Source: an uncultured bacterium
Lineage (GTDB): Bacteria; Verrucomicrobiota; Lentisphaeria; Victivallales; UBA1829
Direction: 5' to 3'
Assembly: GCA_949297765.1 (NCBI GenBank)
Contig: CASFTV010000033.1
Span: 1 to 51,716, forward strand
Length of the DNA stretch: 51,716 bases
In this document: piece by piece, positions 1-9,086 of the stretch
How positions within the stretch are numbered: position 1 is the first letter of the stretch
Layout of the letters: each line of letters begins with the position of its first letter
The notes under the pieces: model-generated
What the model saw: the letters and a program-made list of their open reading frames with translations, nothing else
Told to the model about the DNA's origin: nothing
Database searches by the model: none
Program-made: the position numbers and the translations under genes

Positions 1-1
1 T

Positions 2-379
2 CTTCGATGTCTGATTCCCGGGTTCAATGTCCGGAACGATACCGTGGGAGACTGTTACAGAAATTTTTCTGCACTTCACGATGTCCTGCGGCAGAAACGT
101 ATTACCGGCTGGATCTGCGGAACCGGGAACATGGGACGCTGGTTTTGCGAGGAGGCGGAAAAACTCGGACTGCGCATTCCGGAGGATCTCTCCGTTCTGG
201 CACTGACGGGAATCGAAATCCCGCCGGAGAGAATCTCCTCGGTGGAGGCGGAGACGGAACATCTGGAGGCGGCTCTCCGCGATTTTCTGATTTCAGACCC
301 GTTCGAGGAGAAGCAGACCGCCCTGCGTCCCCGGCTGCGGAATCCCGGACGGACGCTTGCACCTCCGCCCGGCGCGTGA
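2..379 (+). CDS. LacI-family transcriptional regulator, C-terminal part (5' end cut by window edge)
   Basis: The frame is open from the first bases and ends at the TGA near 379, so only about 125 C-terminal residues are present. The segment around GTGNMGRWFCEEAEKLGLRIPEDLSV matches the last part of the periplasmic-binding-protein-like effector domain of LacI/GalR regulators, where GLRIPEDLS is a hallmark. ERISSVEAE and the terminal RTLAPPPG also fit the usual end of this family. The DNA-binding domain lies outside the window. It converges on the sugar isomerase/glycosidase operon that ends at 398, so control of that operon is possible but not shown. Confidence 0.72.
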   Translation, partial: LRCLIPGFNVRNDTVGDCYRNFSALHDVLRQKRITGWICGTGNMGRWFCEEAEKLGLRIPEDLSVLALTGIEIPPERISSVEAETEHLEAALRDFLISDPFEEKQTALRPRLRNPGRTLAPPPGA

Positions 380-397
380 GACCTCCGGCTCCCTGAA

Positions 398-1264
398 TCA
401 GTTCCGGATAACCAATTCGTTCTGAAGACGGGTTATCAGCTCGCAGTTTTCCAGAAAGCAGATCTGGCGTTCGATGTGCTGGATCCGGAAAAACGGATCA
501 ATCTTCCGGTGTGGATTCCAGGAGGGCGGCGTGGTGGTGTTTTCCGTTTCGATCACGAGAAGGAGATCGTGCGGGATCTTCCGGATCGCCCGCATTACAG
601 CGCACCAGTCGATGATTCCGGTATTGACCGGCCAGTGATTTTCATCCAGCCCGTCGAAATCGGAGAGATGGAAACTTCTGATCCAGGGCGCGGCACGGTC
701 GATCATGGATTCCAGATTCGAGACGTTGCCGGAGGCGTGGTTGACGTCGAAACAGATCCCGACATGCGCCGGGTCAAACCCTTCGACGGTGTCCAGAAGC
801 GAGTCCACCGTGTTGTGCGGCGCCTGACGCGGAAGAAGTTCCAGATTCAGGGAGATCCCATATTTCCGCGCCGTCGGGAGCATCTCTTCCAGCGATTTGC
901 GCAGCTGACGGATGCACTGCCGGCGCTCCTCCTCTCCGGTGATCTGTCCGCCGGAGTGCAGGGTGTACTGCTTTGCGCCCGTGTAGGCGCTCTCCTCTAT
1001 GACGCGGATCAGGCGGGCAACCTCGTTTTTCCGGAACGGTTCGTCGAAGGCGGACGGCTCCATTGCGGGGAGATGGACTCCCGGTATATGAAGACACCCC
1101 TCCCGGAGCCATTCCAGACGCAGCGGACTGCGTCTGGATGCGGATTCCCCGTCCGTTTTCCCGAAGGTCATTTCAATACTTTTGAGCTTTGAACGGCGGA
1201 ATGCCGGAATCATCCGGTAGTCGTCCAGTTCCGTGTCGCGCAGAGACATCGCATAGTGCAGCAT
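398..1264 (-). CDS. Sugar phosphate isomerase/epimerase-like TIM barrel protein
   Basis: A 288-residue protein of the xylose isomerase-like/AP endonuclease 2 TIM-barrel superfamily. Visible family features are LNLELLPR, then HVGICFDVNHAS (end of a strand with a metal-ligand-like Asp and His), then SFHLSDFDG and a late LLLVIETEN strand. No signal peptide is seen, so it should be cytosolic. The ATG at 1264 was chosen because AAGGA lies just upstream, and the stop codon of the upstream glycosidase ends one base before it, which suggests translational coupling. It probably handles a sugar released by that enzyme. The substrate cannot be told from sequence. Confidence 0.75.
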   Translation of the reverse strand: MLHYAMSLRDTELDDYRMIPAFRRSKLKSIEMTFGKTDGESASRRSPLRLEWLREGCLHIPGVHLPAMEPSAFDEPFRKNEVARLIRVIEESAYTGAKQYTLHSGGQITGEEERRQCIRQLRKSLEEMLPTARKYGISLNLELLPRQAPHNTVDSLLDTVEGFDPAHVGICFDVNHASGNVSNLESMIDRAAPWIRSFHLSDFDGLDENHWPVNTGIIDWCAVMRAIRKIPHDLLLVIETENTTTPPSWNPHRKIDPFFRIQHIERQICFLENCELITRLQNELVIRN

Positions 1265-1265
1265 T

Positions 1266-4200
1266 TTAAGGATTCCTTTTTTGAAATGGGGTGAAGCGGA
1301 TGTCGTCAAAAAACATCGAGTGCTCCGGAAATAATAGAATCCGGAACATCCGGTTTGCAAATTCCTGAGGATTTTTTTTGTCTTCCGGAAACGTGAAACG
1401 GACGGTGTATTCCTTCCATTGCGGGGAGATGTTGAAGTCGCGGACGATGGAAAACGGCGCTCCTTCGTTTCGGAGCGGATCCGGATTCCGATGCTGGATC
1501 AGAACCCGGAGAGATCCCTGACGTTCCCCGCGCGCGAAAAAGGAAAATTCATACTCCTGCCCCGCAAGGCCGGGAAGGAACTGCGAAGAGATCGATACCG
1601 AATTTCTGTCCGCTTTCCGCAGAACCATGCACTTTCCCCGCGATCCCTCCCGGAACGGCGCAACGGCAAGAGAGAAGTTCCCTTTTTCCCGGATTCTCCA
1701 GTCCGCCGGAACCGATGAATCCTGTTCAAAGTCCCAGAAGAATCCGTTTTCCCGGAGCCATTCATCCGGGCGTTCGGACAGTGTGACATTCCGGATGGAA
1801 AGCGTTCCGGGCGTTCCGCTTTTTTTCGTATGAAACACATAATTCACAGCCGACCGTTCCCCGGAATGGAAGAAGACAGTCTGGCGTGTCCATTCCTGTG
1901 AAGGTGTCCAGGTCGGATGGAATTGGTTCCCGGCATCCAGCGCCAGTCCGGGATTCTCCTGCAGGGAGCCGCCGGTCGCCCTGCTTTCGAACGAGAGCGC
2001 GTAAAATGTCCCCGTTTTGACCGGGGATCGGAAAAACAGACGCCGGACCCGGTCGGAAACCGCCGTCCAGCCGTGTTCGGAAACCGGCGTCCATTGTCCG
2101 GAGGAGAAACAGTTCTGCGGGATCGTTGATGGAGAAGCCGTCTCCGCGCGGCGCTCCGAAAAATCGACAATGCCGAATTCCAGACGGTTTCTGTACGCCT
2201 CTTTCGAGCCGAACAGCGAAGCGCTGCGGAGAGTTTTCTCTTCCGGCGAAGGGGCGTCGTTCACTTTGACTTCCACGCCGAATTCCCGTCCGTTGAATCC
2301 GGGAAGATCGGCGGGAAGAGCGATTGTCGCCTCATATCCGTCTTTTGTGCGGACGAGATTCGTTTCAACGCCGTGCAGTGTTTCCGGCACGACGGTTTTT
2401 CCGGAGCGTCCGATCCGGGGCAGAAGCAGGATGCGCGCCGTGCTCTCCCGCCATGCCTCCGCATGGTTCATCGGAAGAACGTCCGGTTCGGGATCAAGAA
2501 ACAATTCGATGGAATCCTGATCCCAGGGAACGCGGCCGTTCTCTTCTCCGGAATCGGTCGTGTCGCCGACCCGGATCCGGAACAGCAGGCGGTTTCCCGC
2601 GCGTTCCGCGGAAAACGATGCGGAAAGCAGCCCGTCGCTGCTGCGGAACGGAAGATTTTTCCGGCATTCGACAACCTGTGCGGGATGCGGAACAACAGAG
2701 AATTTCCGCTCGTTTCCATTGCAGATGACCGTTCCCTCCGTTTCATTTTCCGTCGCGGGGAGATCCACGGCGGCATAGCCGCTTCCTGGGATGGAAAAGG
2801 AGCGGTTTGTTCCGGAATTCAAGCTCAGAATCCCCCTCTGCCAATCCGCGGTTCTGTTGAAAACGCCCATCCGGAGAATCCGTCTGCCGTTCCGGAGCAG
2901 GAGACGCGCCGCGGGAGAGATGTCCACGGTCCGGTCGGGAACGAGTTTCAGTTTCTTCAGATGCGCGATAAAGGTTTCCGGATCTGTTTTCCCCGCAAAG
3001 AAATAGAGCGGCGCACCGGAAATTTTCACGTTTCCGGAGAGCGGATTTCCGAAAAGATCCGTCACTGCCGCCGTTCCGGGATCGACCGTGTAGACCGTCC
3101 GGTCGAAAGCGTTCCAGATCGCCGCGGCCGCCTCCGCGTTCTTTCTCCGGTAGACATAACACACAACGCCCGGAACCGGCTCGAAGCGGTGAAGCGGCCG
3201 TGCTCCCTCGAAGAATCGGGCGAGCGCATTGTAGGCGGCCGCGTTTGCGGAGGGATTCCACTGGCTCCCGTTCCAGCTCCGGTAGCCTTCGAACAGATCG
3301 CGTTTCCAGAGCTGGGCAACGGTGACGCAGATCGACTGGCGGATCCCTTCACCCAGATCGGTCAGAAAACGGGTCGCGGCATGGTGCGGTTCAAACAAAC
3401 CGTCGCCGAAATGGTCCGCCGGCGAGAGACGCGGACGGTCGTGCAGATAGTACAGTTCCGTGTTCCAGAGGGGGGCCTTCGTATATTTCCGCACCTGCTT
3501 CTTCAGCTGATCCAGCATCCGGTCCGCCCTCTGCGGGGAACCGAGGCGCCGGGCCGCATAGGGATGGAAACTCACTGCATCCAGATTTTCCGCTCCGCCG
3601 GATTCCAGGCATTCCCGGAGAAAGGGGCCGATCTCGTCGCCGTGGTCGTTGGTGGAGCTGATGCCGAGAACGAAATTGGTCCGGTCCGCCTTTTTCAGTT
3701 CCTCCCATGCGATCCGCAGATACGGGAGGTAGGTTTTCGCATCCATGCTGAACTGGGGTTCGTTCATCACCTCGTAAAAACGAATCCCCGGACGTGCCGT
3801 TTCCGCAAACGCGCGGACATAGCGGCGGAAGTTGTCCGGAGGGGGAAGAAAGATGGTCCGTTTCCGGAAGGAGGTTTTCCTGCACCGTTCCGCAAGCCAT
3901 GCGGGGAAGCGGCATTTCCCGTCGGAGGTCTCCTGAACGTCGCTGTTCAGGAGGACCGGGAGCATGGCGATTCCGTGACGATGGTGCAGGTCCGCCGCGT
4001 ATCGGATGAGATCCCGCCGGAAATTTCCCTCTTCCGGTTCGAACACGGCCCAGCTGCTTACATTGAGTCCGTCGTCATGGCTGCGGAGCAGACGGCATCC
4101 CATCTTTGCGAGCATTGCGAACCGCTCTTCCGGAGATGCGTCGATGACCCGGTAGCCGAGCACTCCCGATGAGCGGTCCAGATCGACTCCTCCGTTGAAG

Positions 4201-5165
4201 GCGACACAGAAATCCTTCCGGAGATCCAGTTCTTCCGCTTTGTAACGTCCCGTGACGCAGAAACTCCCCGGATAAAACCGCATCTTCGCTCCCCGGACCC
4301 CGGGAATCAGCTGGAACGCCCCGTACCGGTCAAGAGGGACGGAAACGGTTTTCCGGATGCTCTGCCCCGCAGGAAGATGAAGCGGAAGAGAGGGGAGGGG
4401 TCGGGTTGTCTTGAAATAGTCGTCCGCGAGCGTGAGTTCGATTTCGCCGGAAAAATCCGCTTTTCCCGCGTTGTGAATCCAGACACCCGTTTCCGCCCGC
4501 TCTCCGCGGAGATGGAGTTTTTTTCCGGTTTCAAAGGTGATTTCCAGTCCGTCGTATTCGGAGGACGGGTCGCCGAGGCGTGTCAGCGTGAGGTCGTCGA
4601 TCCACACGGTTCCGGGAACGGGACCCCGCCGGATCCGGGTGATGAACGCCCCTTCGGATTTTCCCGTCTGAAACACCATTTCAATTTTCCGCCATTCCTT
4701 TCCGACGGGGAACTCTTTCCGGAATGTCCGGGAGGGCAGCACCGGATGGCGGAATTCCGTCCGGAGTGTGAGTGTGCCGCCGCAGTCGGATTTGACCATC
4801 GCGGAGAGGCGGTAGGCCGTTTCCTTTTTCAGAAAAACGGAACGGCAGAGCAGAGCCATCTCCTCCGAAAAGGGATTTTCCAGACGCAGAGAAGTCTCTC
4901 CGGAAACCTTCTCACGCCTGTCCGGCTTTTTCGGGATGAAGCGTCGTTCCGGATTCGTGTCGGGGCGAAGGTGGCGCTGGAGGGCATATCCGCCCGTCCC
5001 CGCCTCAAAGGATCCGTTGAAAAAAAGATTTTCCGCGGAGGCGCCGGCTCCGCAGAACCCGGACAGCAGAAACAGAAGCCGCGCGTTCCGGCGGAGGAGC
5101 GTTCCTCCTTTCCGGCGGGAGTCTGTTCCTCCTTTCCGGCTCTTCTGTTCAAATGGAAGGTACAT
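1266..5165 (-). CDS. Giant secreted clan A glycoside hydrolase with carbohydrate-binding-like domains
   Basis: 1299 residues. A positively charged N-terminus is followed by the hydrophobic run LLFLLSGFCGAGA and a likely cleavage at ASA, so it is exported. Residues 45-200 look like a jelly-roll binding domain. About 315-650 is a TIM barrel with the clan A pattern: acid/base E469 in EVMNEP and nucleophile E570 in LWNTELYY, with SFHPYA between them. Residues about 840-1000 resemble CBM9 (WDQDSIELFLDPEPD), and 1020-1295 is a further beta-rich domain. AGGAG lies 8 bases before the ATG. It follows a pseudopilin gene by 24 bases and precedes a sugar isomerase by 1. The exact GH family (39-like or 5-like) and substrate are uncertain. 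Confidence 0.8.
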   Translation of the reverse strand: MYLPFEQKSRKGGTDSRRKGGTLLRRNARLLFLLSGFCGAGASAENLFFNGSFEAGTGGYALQRHLRPDTNPERRFIPKKPDRREKVSGETSLRLENPFSEEMALLCRSVFLKKETAYRLSAMVKSDCGGTLTLRTEFRHPVLPSRTFRKEFPVGKEWRKIEMVFQTGKSEGAFITRIRRGPVPGTVWIDDLTLTRLGDPSSEYDGLEITFETGKKLHLRGERAETGVWIHNAGKADFSGEIELTLADDYFKTTRPLPSLPLHLPAGQSIRKTVSVPLDRYGAFQLIPGVRGAKMRFYPGSFCVTGRYKAEELDLRKDFCVAFNGGVDLDRSSGVLGYRVIDASPEERFAMLAKMGCRLLRSHDDGLNVSSWAVFEPEEGNFRRDLIRYAADLHHRHGIAMLPVLLNSDVQETSDGKCRFPAWLAERCRKTSFRKRTIFLPPPDNFRRYVRAFAETARPGIRFYEVMNEPQFSMDAKTYLPYLRIAWEELKKADRTNFVLGISSTNDHGDEIGPFLRECLESGGAENLDAVSFHPYAARRLGSPQRADRMLDQLKKQVRKYTKAPLWNTELYYLHDRPRLSPADHFGDGLFEPHHAATRFLTDLGEGIRQSICVTVAQLWKRDLFEGYRSWNGSQWNPSANAAAYNALARFFEGARPLHRFEPVPGVVCYVYRRKNAEAAAAIWNAFDRTVYTVDPGTAAVTDLFGNPLSGNVKISGAPLYFFAGKTDPETFIAHLKKLKLVPDRTVDISPAARLLLRNGRRILRMGVFNRTADWQRGILSLNSGTNRSFSIPGSGYAAVDLPATENETEGTVICNGNERKFSVVPHPAQVVECRKNLPFRSSDGLLSASFSAERAGNRLLFRIRVGDTTDSGEENGRVPWDQDSIELFLDPEPDVLPMNHAEAWRESTARILLLPRIGRSGKTVVPETLHGVETNLVRTKDGYEATIALPADLPGFNGREFGVEVKVNDAPSPEEKTLRSASLFGSKEAYRNRLEFGIVDFSERRAETASPSTIPQNCFSSGQWTPVSEHGWTAVSDRVRRLFFRSPVKTGTFYALSFESRATGGSLQENPGLALDAGNQFHPTWTPSQEWTRQTVFFHSGERSAVNYVFHTKKSGTPGTLSIRNVTLSERPDEWLRENGFFWDFEQDSSVPADWRIREKGNFSLAVAPFREGSRGKCMVLRKADRNSVSISSQFLPGLAGQEYEFSFFARGERQGSLRVLIQHRNPDPLRNEGAPFSIVRDFNISPQWKEYTVRFTFPEDKKNPQEFANRMFRILLFPEHSMFFDDIRFTPFQKRNP

Positions 5166-5189
5166 AAGGTTTTTCTCCTGTTCTGTCTG

Positions 5190-5927
5190 TCAGTTCTGGA
5201 TGACGAAGCGGTCCCGCAGAATGACCTCGTGCAGACGCCGGGCTCCGTTTTCTCCGGCAGCGCCTGTCTGAATGGACGCGGTGTGGCCGTCCACCCAGAG
5301 AACATTGCAGATGCTCCACTCCCCATGGATCGGAAATGCCGTGTTGGATGCGATGTTGTAATTTGAACCGACCTTGAAGTAGGGCGTGATGGAGGGAATT
5401 TTCCGGTTGGCGTCTCCAAAGGCGGATTCCACGCAGAGGACCTGCCGGGATGGCTGTTTGATCCGGGAGATCCTGCCCGGCTTGTTCGACGGGGCCAGTT
5501 CCTGATTGTAGCCGTAGCAGACATACTGCCACGAAAAGTGCGCAGGGTCCGCGAGCATGTCGGGATTTCTTGTTTTCAGATTGACCCAGTAGTTGATCGT
5601 TCCCAGCGCCGAGGCGCGCTTTTCACAGAGGAGAAGCGCCGGATCCAGTTTTGCCGCATGGTAGAGATGCCATGCCCAGAAACCGTAAGTCCCGTTCTCC
5701 CCGTGGGTCGGGAAAAAATCGCCCGAGGACTGAAAATAGACCGCGAATGCGATGCCGAGCTGTTTCATGCTGTTGACACATCGGATCGTTCCCGCCTTTT
5801 CCCGCGCGGCGTTCAGAGCGGGCGCCAGAAGTCCCGCCAGAATTGCAATCACGGCAATGGCAATCAGAAGCTCTATCAGAGAAAAACGCCTTTTCCGGGA
5901 TTCCCCGCAAGGGTGAAACTCATACAT
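5190..5927 (-). CDS. Type II secretion/type IV pilin-like pseudopilin (prepilin N-terminal methylation domain)
   Basis: 245 residues. A short basic leader is followed by [20 protein letters not shown], the prepilin peptidase recognition site with Glu at +5 and a single hydrophobic helix. The globular part ends with HGEWSICNVLWVDGH, a variant of the H-X9-DG signature common in Lentisphaerota/Planctomycetes pseudopilins (11 residues between H and DG here). GGAG lies upstream of the ATG. It sits directly upstream of the 1299-residue glycosidase on the same strand. Function is inferred only: possibly an envelope anchor or secretion partner for that enzyme. Confidence 0.85.
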   Translation of the reverse strand: MYEFHPCGESRKRRFSLIELLIAIAVIAILAGLLAPALNAAREKAGTIRCVNSMKQLGIAFAVYFQSSGDFFPTHGENGTYGFWAWHLYHAAKLDPALLLCEKRASALGTINYWVNLKTRNPDMLADPAHFSWQYVCYGYNQELAPSNKPGRISRIKQPSRQVLCVESAFGDANRKIPSITPYFKVGSNYNIASNTAFPIHGEWSICNVLWVDGHTASIQTGAAGENGARRLHEVILRDRFVIQN

Positions 5928-6002
5928 ATTTGAACTCCTTTCTTTTTGTTTCCGGCGGAGAGCCGGGAACGTTTGTGTGTGTTGAATATCCCCCCGGAAG
6001 GA

Positions 6003-7262
6003 TCAGAAATACTCCCGGACGGGTTGTTTCCGGACAAGACGGGCATGGATGACCGGACCGTTGCATTTCGGTTTGCCTTCATCATGAACCGCGCAGAGGA
6101 AGGCCCGCCATCCTTCCTCCGTTTCGGGATAGAGCTTGACGGCGTTTGCCGCGATGGCGGCGTCGACGAAGCGCTGTCCGGCTTCGCTGCGCACGACGAC
6201 GGCGGTCATTCCCTGACGGGCGTGGGCGATGCGTTCATCCCGTTTCAGATCTTCCTCGGTGTAGCCGTCCAGCTTTGTCGGACAGAGAACCGGATGGTGC
6301 CAGGTGTCGCCGACGACAATATCCGCGGCGCTTGCCGCTTTTTCCAGACAGTACCGGCACTCCTCCGGCGTATACTTCGCAAGCTGCCCGAGTCCGCCGC
6401 CGTTGACGAAGGAACGGATGTTCAGATCGCCGTTTTTTGTGCGGACCTGGAATTCGCCGGGGAAGGGGCGCGCCCGGTATTTCAGTTCTTTCACCTCGGA
6501 GAGCGGGACTCCCGTCCAGTTTTCGATCAGGTCCTCGGTCCCGTGGCGGGACCAGTGCGCGCCGCAGATGTTGCCGATTACAAGACGGATGCAGGAGGTT
6601 AGTTCATCAAACTCATCCTGAAGCATCATTTTCCGCAGAGAAAGGACGGTGCAGGGAGTGGCCGTCACCGCGATGTTTTTCAGTCCGAGCTTCAACGCAT
6701 CGCGGATTCCGGGCAGCTGCGGATGGGGCTGGTATTTGCTGCCCGCACAGCGGAGGATTTCCTCGCGGGTCGTGGCGACACAGGCCTTTGCCTCGTAGGG
6801 CGTTTCCGGATCGAAGCCCGCGAGGACGGCGCCGTCGATCATCCCGCTCTGGAGAGCGTGGACCAGAATGGAGGTGCTGATTCCGCCGGAAACCGCCTGT
6901 TCGTAAATTTCCGGATCGGTGGAAAAGCCTGTATAGAACGACCGGACAATGCCCGTTTTATCCTCATCGTGCTCGCAGGGAAGATCGGGGCTCTTTCCCG
7001 GAAACAGATGGGGACGGGTCCGGCCGAAAAACCGTTTTTCGATCTCCGAAAGCGGAACTTGCGCCGCGGCACAGGCGTCATAACAGCGCGTGCAGTTGTT
7101 CTTCACGCAGTCCGCGACCAGCTCCGGATTCCGGAACCAGGGATATTTCTTCAGTTTCAAGGCTCCATTGGGACATACAAGCTCACATGCGCCGCACTCA
7201 AAGCACAATCCGGTCCGGATGCACTCTTTTTCCAGTTTCCGATAACCTTCCTGCTCAAACAT
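6003..7262 (-). CDS. Coenzyme F420 hydrogenase/dehydrogenase beta subunit (FrhB/FdhB) family iron-sulfur protein
   Basis: 419 residues. The N-terminus carries a ferredoxin-type cluster motif C20-x2-C23-x2-C26-x3-C30-P and a second, less regular set C52/C57/C60/C64. The rest fits the FrhB/FdhB N- and C-terminal domains (AVSGGISTSILVHALQSG; TATPCTVLSLRKM; VVGDTWHHPVL). The start at 7262 is set by GGAGG 8 bases upstream. Family members are flavoproteins that pass electrons between ferredoxin-like centres and a deazaflavin or other acceptor. The acceptor here is unknown, and no F420 biosynthesis gene is in the window. It is the first gene of the run that continues with the pseudopilin and glycosidase, 75 bases downstream. 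Confidence 0.78.
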   Translation of the reverse strand: MFEQEGYRKLEKECIRTGLCFECGACELVCPNGALKLKKYPWFRNPELVADCVKNNCTRCYDACAAAQVPLSEIEKRFFGRTRPHLFPGKSPDLPCEHDEDKTGIVRSFYTGFSTDPEIYEQAVSGGISTSILVHALQSGMIDGAVLAGFDPETPYEAKACVATTREEILRCAGSKYQPHPQLPGIRDALKLGLKNIAVTATPCTVLSLRKMMLQDEFDELTSCIRLVIGNICGAHWSRHGTEDLIENWTGVPLSEVKELKYRARPFPGEFQVRTKNGDLNIRSFVNGGGLGQLAKYTPEECRYCLEKAASAADIVVGDTWHHPVLCPTKLDGYTEEDLKRDERIAHARQGMTAVVVRSEAGQRFVDAAIAANAVKLYPETEEGWRAFLCAVHDEGKPKCNGPVIHARLVRKQPVREYF

Positions 7263-7375
7263 ATTCTTTTTCCTCCTTTTCCTGCTTGATTTTCCCTTCT
7301 TTTGTGATACAGTATTTCTTCTGAAAATAAAATACAATGGGACAAAAGGGATATCATAGGGACATTTCGCGGATT
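7263..7375. promoter_or_regulatory. Divergent intergenic control region
   Basis: This AT-rich stretch separates the FrhB-like gene (minus) from the AraC-type gene (plus) and must hold both promoters unless the AraC protein starts at 7337. I see a GGAGG ribosome site for the minus gene near 7268. TTGTGA at about 7303 followed by A/T-rich DNA is a weak plus-strand promoter candidate. No clear operator stands out. Confidence 0.3.
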
Positions 7376-8233
7376 ATGACAAAAGAGATGCCGTTCTATA
7401 TCAATCCGATGGATGGAGAATGCCTGAAATCTCCATTTCTTTTTCCTCTGCCCAGGAAATGCGGCTATGAACGCAATATCCGCGGAACACCGTATTTTGT
7501 TGACGGAGCAAGCCGTCCGGGTAATACCCGGATCCTGTTCAAATACACCATTTCCGGCGAAGGAGAGCTGGCGCTCAACGGGAAATGCCGGAGACTCCGC
7601 AGCGGCGACGCATTCCTCGTGGAGGTTCCCGGAAACTATGTCTATCGTCTTCCGGAGGATTCCGCCTCGTGGGAGTTTCTCTATCTGGTGTTCTGGCATC
7701 CGCAGGCGCTGGAAATCTTCCGGGACATCATTGCCGAATGCGGCAATATTTTCCGTCTCAATCCGGACGGTATCGTCATTCAGAAGGCGTGGACGCTGTT
7801 CCGTCTGTTCCGCTCCGGCGAAATCAACGACAAGTACGCCGCCTCGCTTTCCGCCTGGGAGTTCCTGATGAATCTCTGCCGGGAGGCCGGACGGAACGAT
7901 GAGGATCTCCGGAACGGACTCGTCCCGATGGTCGACGCGTACTGCAGTTCCCGGATGGAGTCTCCCGTCACGGTGGAGGATCTCGCCCGCCACTGCGGTT
8001 ACAGCCGGGGATACTTCTCCCGGCGTTTTCAGAAAGAGTGCGGAATCGCCCCGCTGGACTATGTCATGAAACGGAAACTGGAACATGCCCTGAAACTGAT
8101 GGCCGGCGGACGCATCGGCATCAAGGAGCTCGCCTTCCGCTGCGGGTTCAGCGATCAGGGCTATTTCACCCGCCGATTCCGCCGCTATTATGGAATGAGT
8201 CCGACTCGCTATATCAGCACAATTTACCGATAA
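7376..8233 (+). CDS. AraC-family transcriptional regulator
   Basis: About 285 residues from the start given here. The N-terminal half is a cupin-like sugar-sensing domain (ILFKYTISGEGEL, SGDAFLVEVPGNYVY). The C-terminal half contains the two helix-turn-helix motifs of AraC/XylS proteins: VEDLARHCGYSRGYFSRRFQKECG and IKELAFRCGFSDQGYFTRRFRRYYGMSP. The start is uncertain. An in-frame ATG at 7337 exists but has no visible ribosome site, and 7376 is only slightly better. It is divergent from the FrhB/pseudopilin/glycosidase operon, which makes it a candidate regulator of that operon. A PHP phosphatase follows 22 bases later. Confidence 0.85.
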   Translation: MTKEMPFYINPMDGECLKSPFLFPLPRKCGYERNIRGTPYFVDGASRPGNTRILFKYTISGEGELALNGKCRRLRSGDAFLVEVPGNYVYRLPEDSASWEFLYLVFWHPQALEIFRDIIAECGNIFRLNPDGIVIQKAWTLFRLFRSGEINDKYAASLSAWEFLMNLCREAGRNDEDLRNGLVPMVDAYCSSRMESPVTVEDLARHCGYSRGYFSRRFQKECGIAPLDYVMKRKLEHALKLMAGGRIGIKELAFRCGFSDQGYFTRRFRRYYGMSPTRYISTIYR

Positions 8234-8255
8234 ATGCCGGAAAGGAGCACCGCGA

Positions 8256-9062
8256 TTGAAAAAGATCAACCTTCATACCCATACATCCCGCTGCCGTCAT
8301 GCCGCCGGGAGCCCCGATGAATACTGCGCCGCCGCTCTGGAACAGGGATTCTCCATTCTCGGCTTTTCCGATCATGCCCCGTTCCCGGACAACCGCTATA
8401 GGAGAAGCCGGATGGATTTTCAGGAGCTGGGCGATTACTGTCGCGATATCCGGAATGCCCGGGAGCGGTTCCCGCAGCTCCGGATTCCGCTCGGTCTTGA
8501 AATCGAATACTGCGCCGATCTCGGAAAGGGATATTACGAGGATCTGATCGGAGAATTCGGTCTGGATTATCTGATCGGAAGCGTCCATTTTGTGACCACT
8601 CCCGATCATGAGGTCCATACGTTCTACGGCAGCGAGTGGGAATCCGCGGAGGTCCTTGATGCGTTTGTCCGCCACACCATTCAGACCATGGAACATCTTC
8701 CGCTTCTTTATCTGGCCCATCCGGACGGATTTGCCACTGTCGCGGGAAAAATGACTCCGGAGCTGAAACGCGGATTCCGGGAGATCGCCGCCGCCGCGAA
8801 AGCTCTCTCCATCCCTCTGGAGATCAACGGAAACGGATTCCGGAAAGGACTCTTCCAGACGGAGGAGGGGATGCGTTTCCGCTATCCGTGGGATGCGTTC
8901 TGGGAGATTGTCGCTGATACCGGCGCCGATGTGGTGGTCGGATCCGACGCCCATACACCGGATCAGATCGACACGGAGTACGCTGCGTGTCTTGACTATG
9001 CGGAACGGTTCGGATTGAACAACCGCATGGAGGCCGTCGCGGAGAAACTCCTTCTCCGCTGA
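8256..9062 (+). CDS. PHP-domain phosphatase, histidinol-phosphatase (HisJ/HisK) type
   Basis: 268 residues. The start is a TTG at 8256 with AAGGAG about 9 bases upstream. INLHTHTSRCRHA at the N-terminus gives the first metal-binding HxH of the PHP domain. GFSDHAPFP, GLEIEY, GSVHFV, YLAHPDGF and VVGSDAHTP supply the other metal ligands in the usual order. The length agrees with HisJ-type histidinol-phosphate phosphatases. No other his gene is nearby, so a different phosphate ester substrate is possible. It is probably cotranscribed with the AraC-type regulator. Confidence 0.82.
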   Translation: MKKINLHTHTSRCRHAAGSPDEYCAAALEQGFSILGFSDHAPFPDNRYRRSRMDFQELGDYCRDIRNARERFPQLRIPLGLEIEYCADLGKGYYEDLIGEFGLDYLIGSVHFVTTPDHEVHTFYGSEWESAEVLDAFVRHTIQTMEHLPLLYLAHPDGFATVAGKMTPELKRGFREIAAAAKALSIPLEINGNGFRKGLFQTEEGMRFRYPWDAFWEIVADTGADVVVGSDAHTPDQIDTEYAACLDYAERFGLNNRMEAVAEKLLLR

Positions 9063-9086
9063 CCTCTCCGTTCCGCATTCCGCCGT

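Noticed and set aside
2373-4172. Open frame of about 600 codons opposite the 1299-residue glycosidase
   Set aside because: Same reason: antisense shadow with no ribosome site or family motif.
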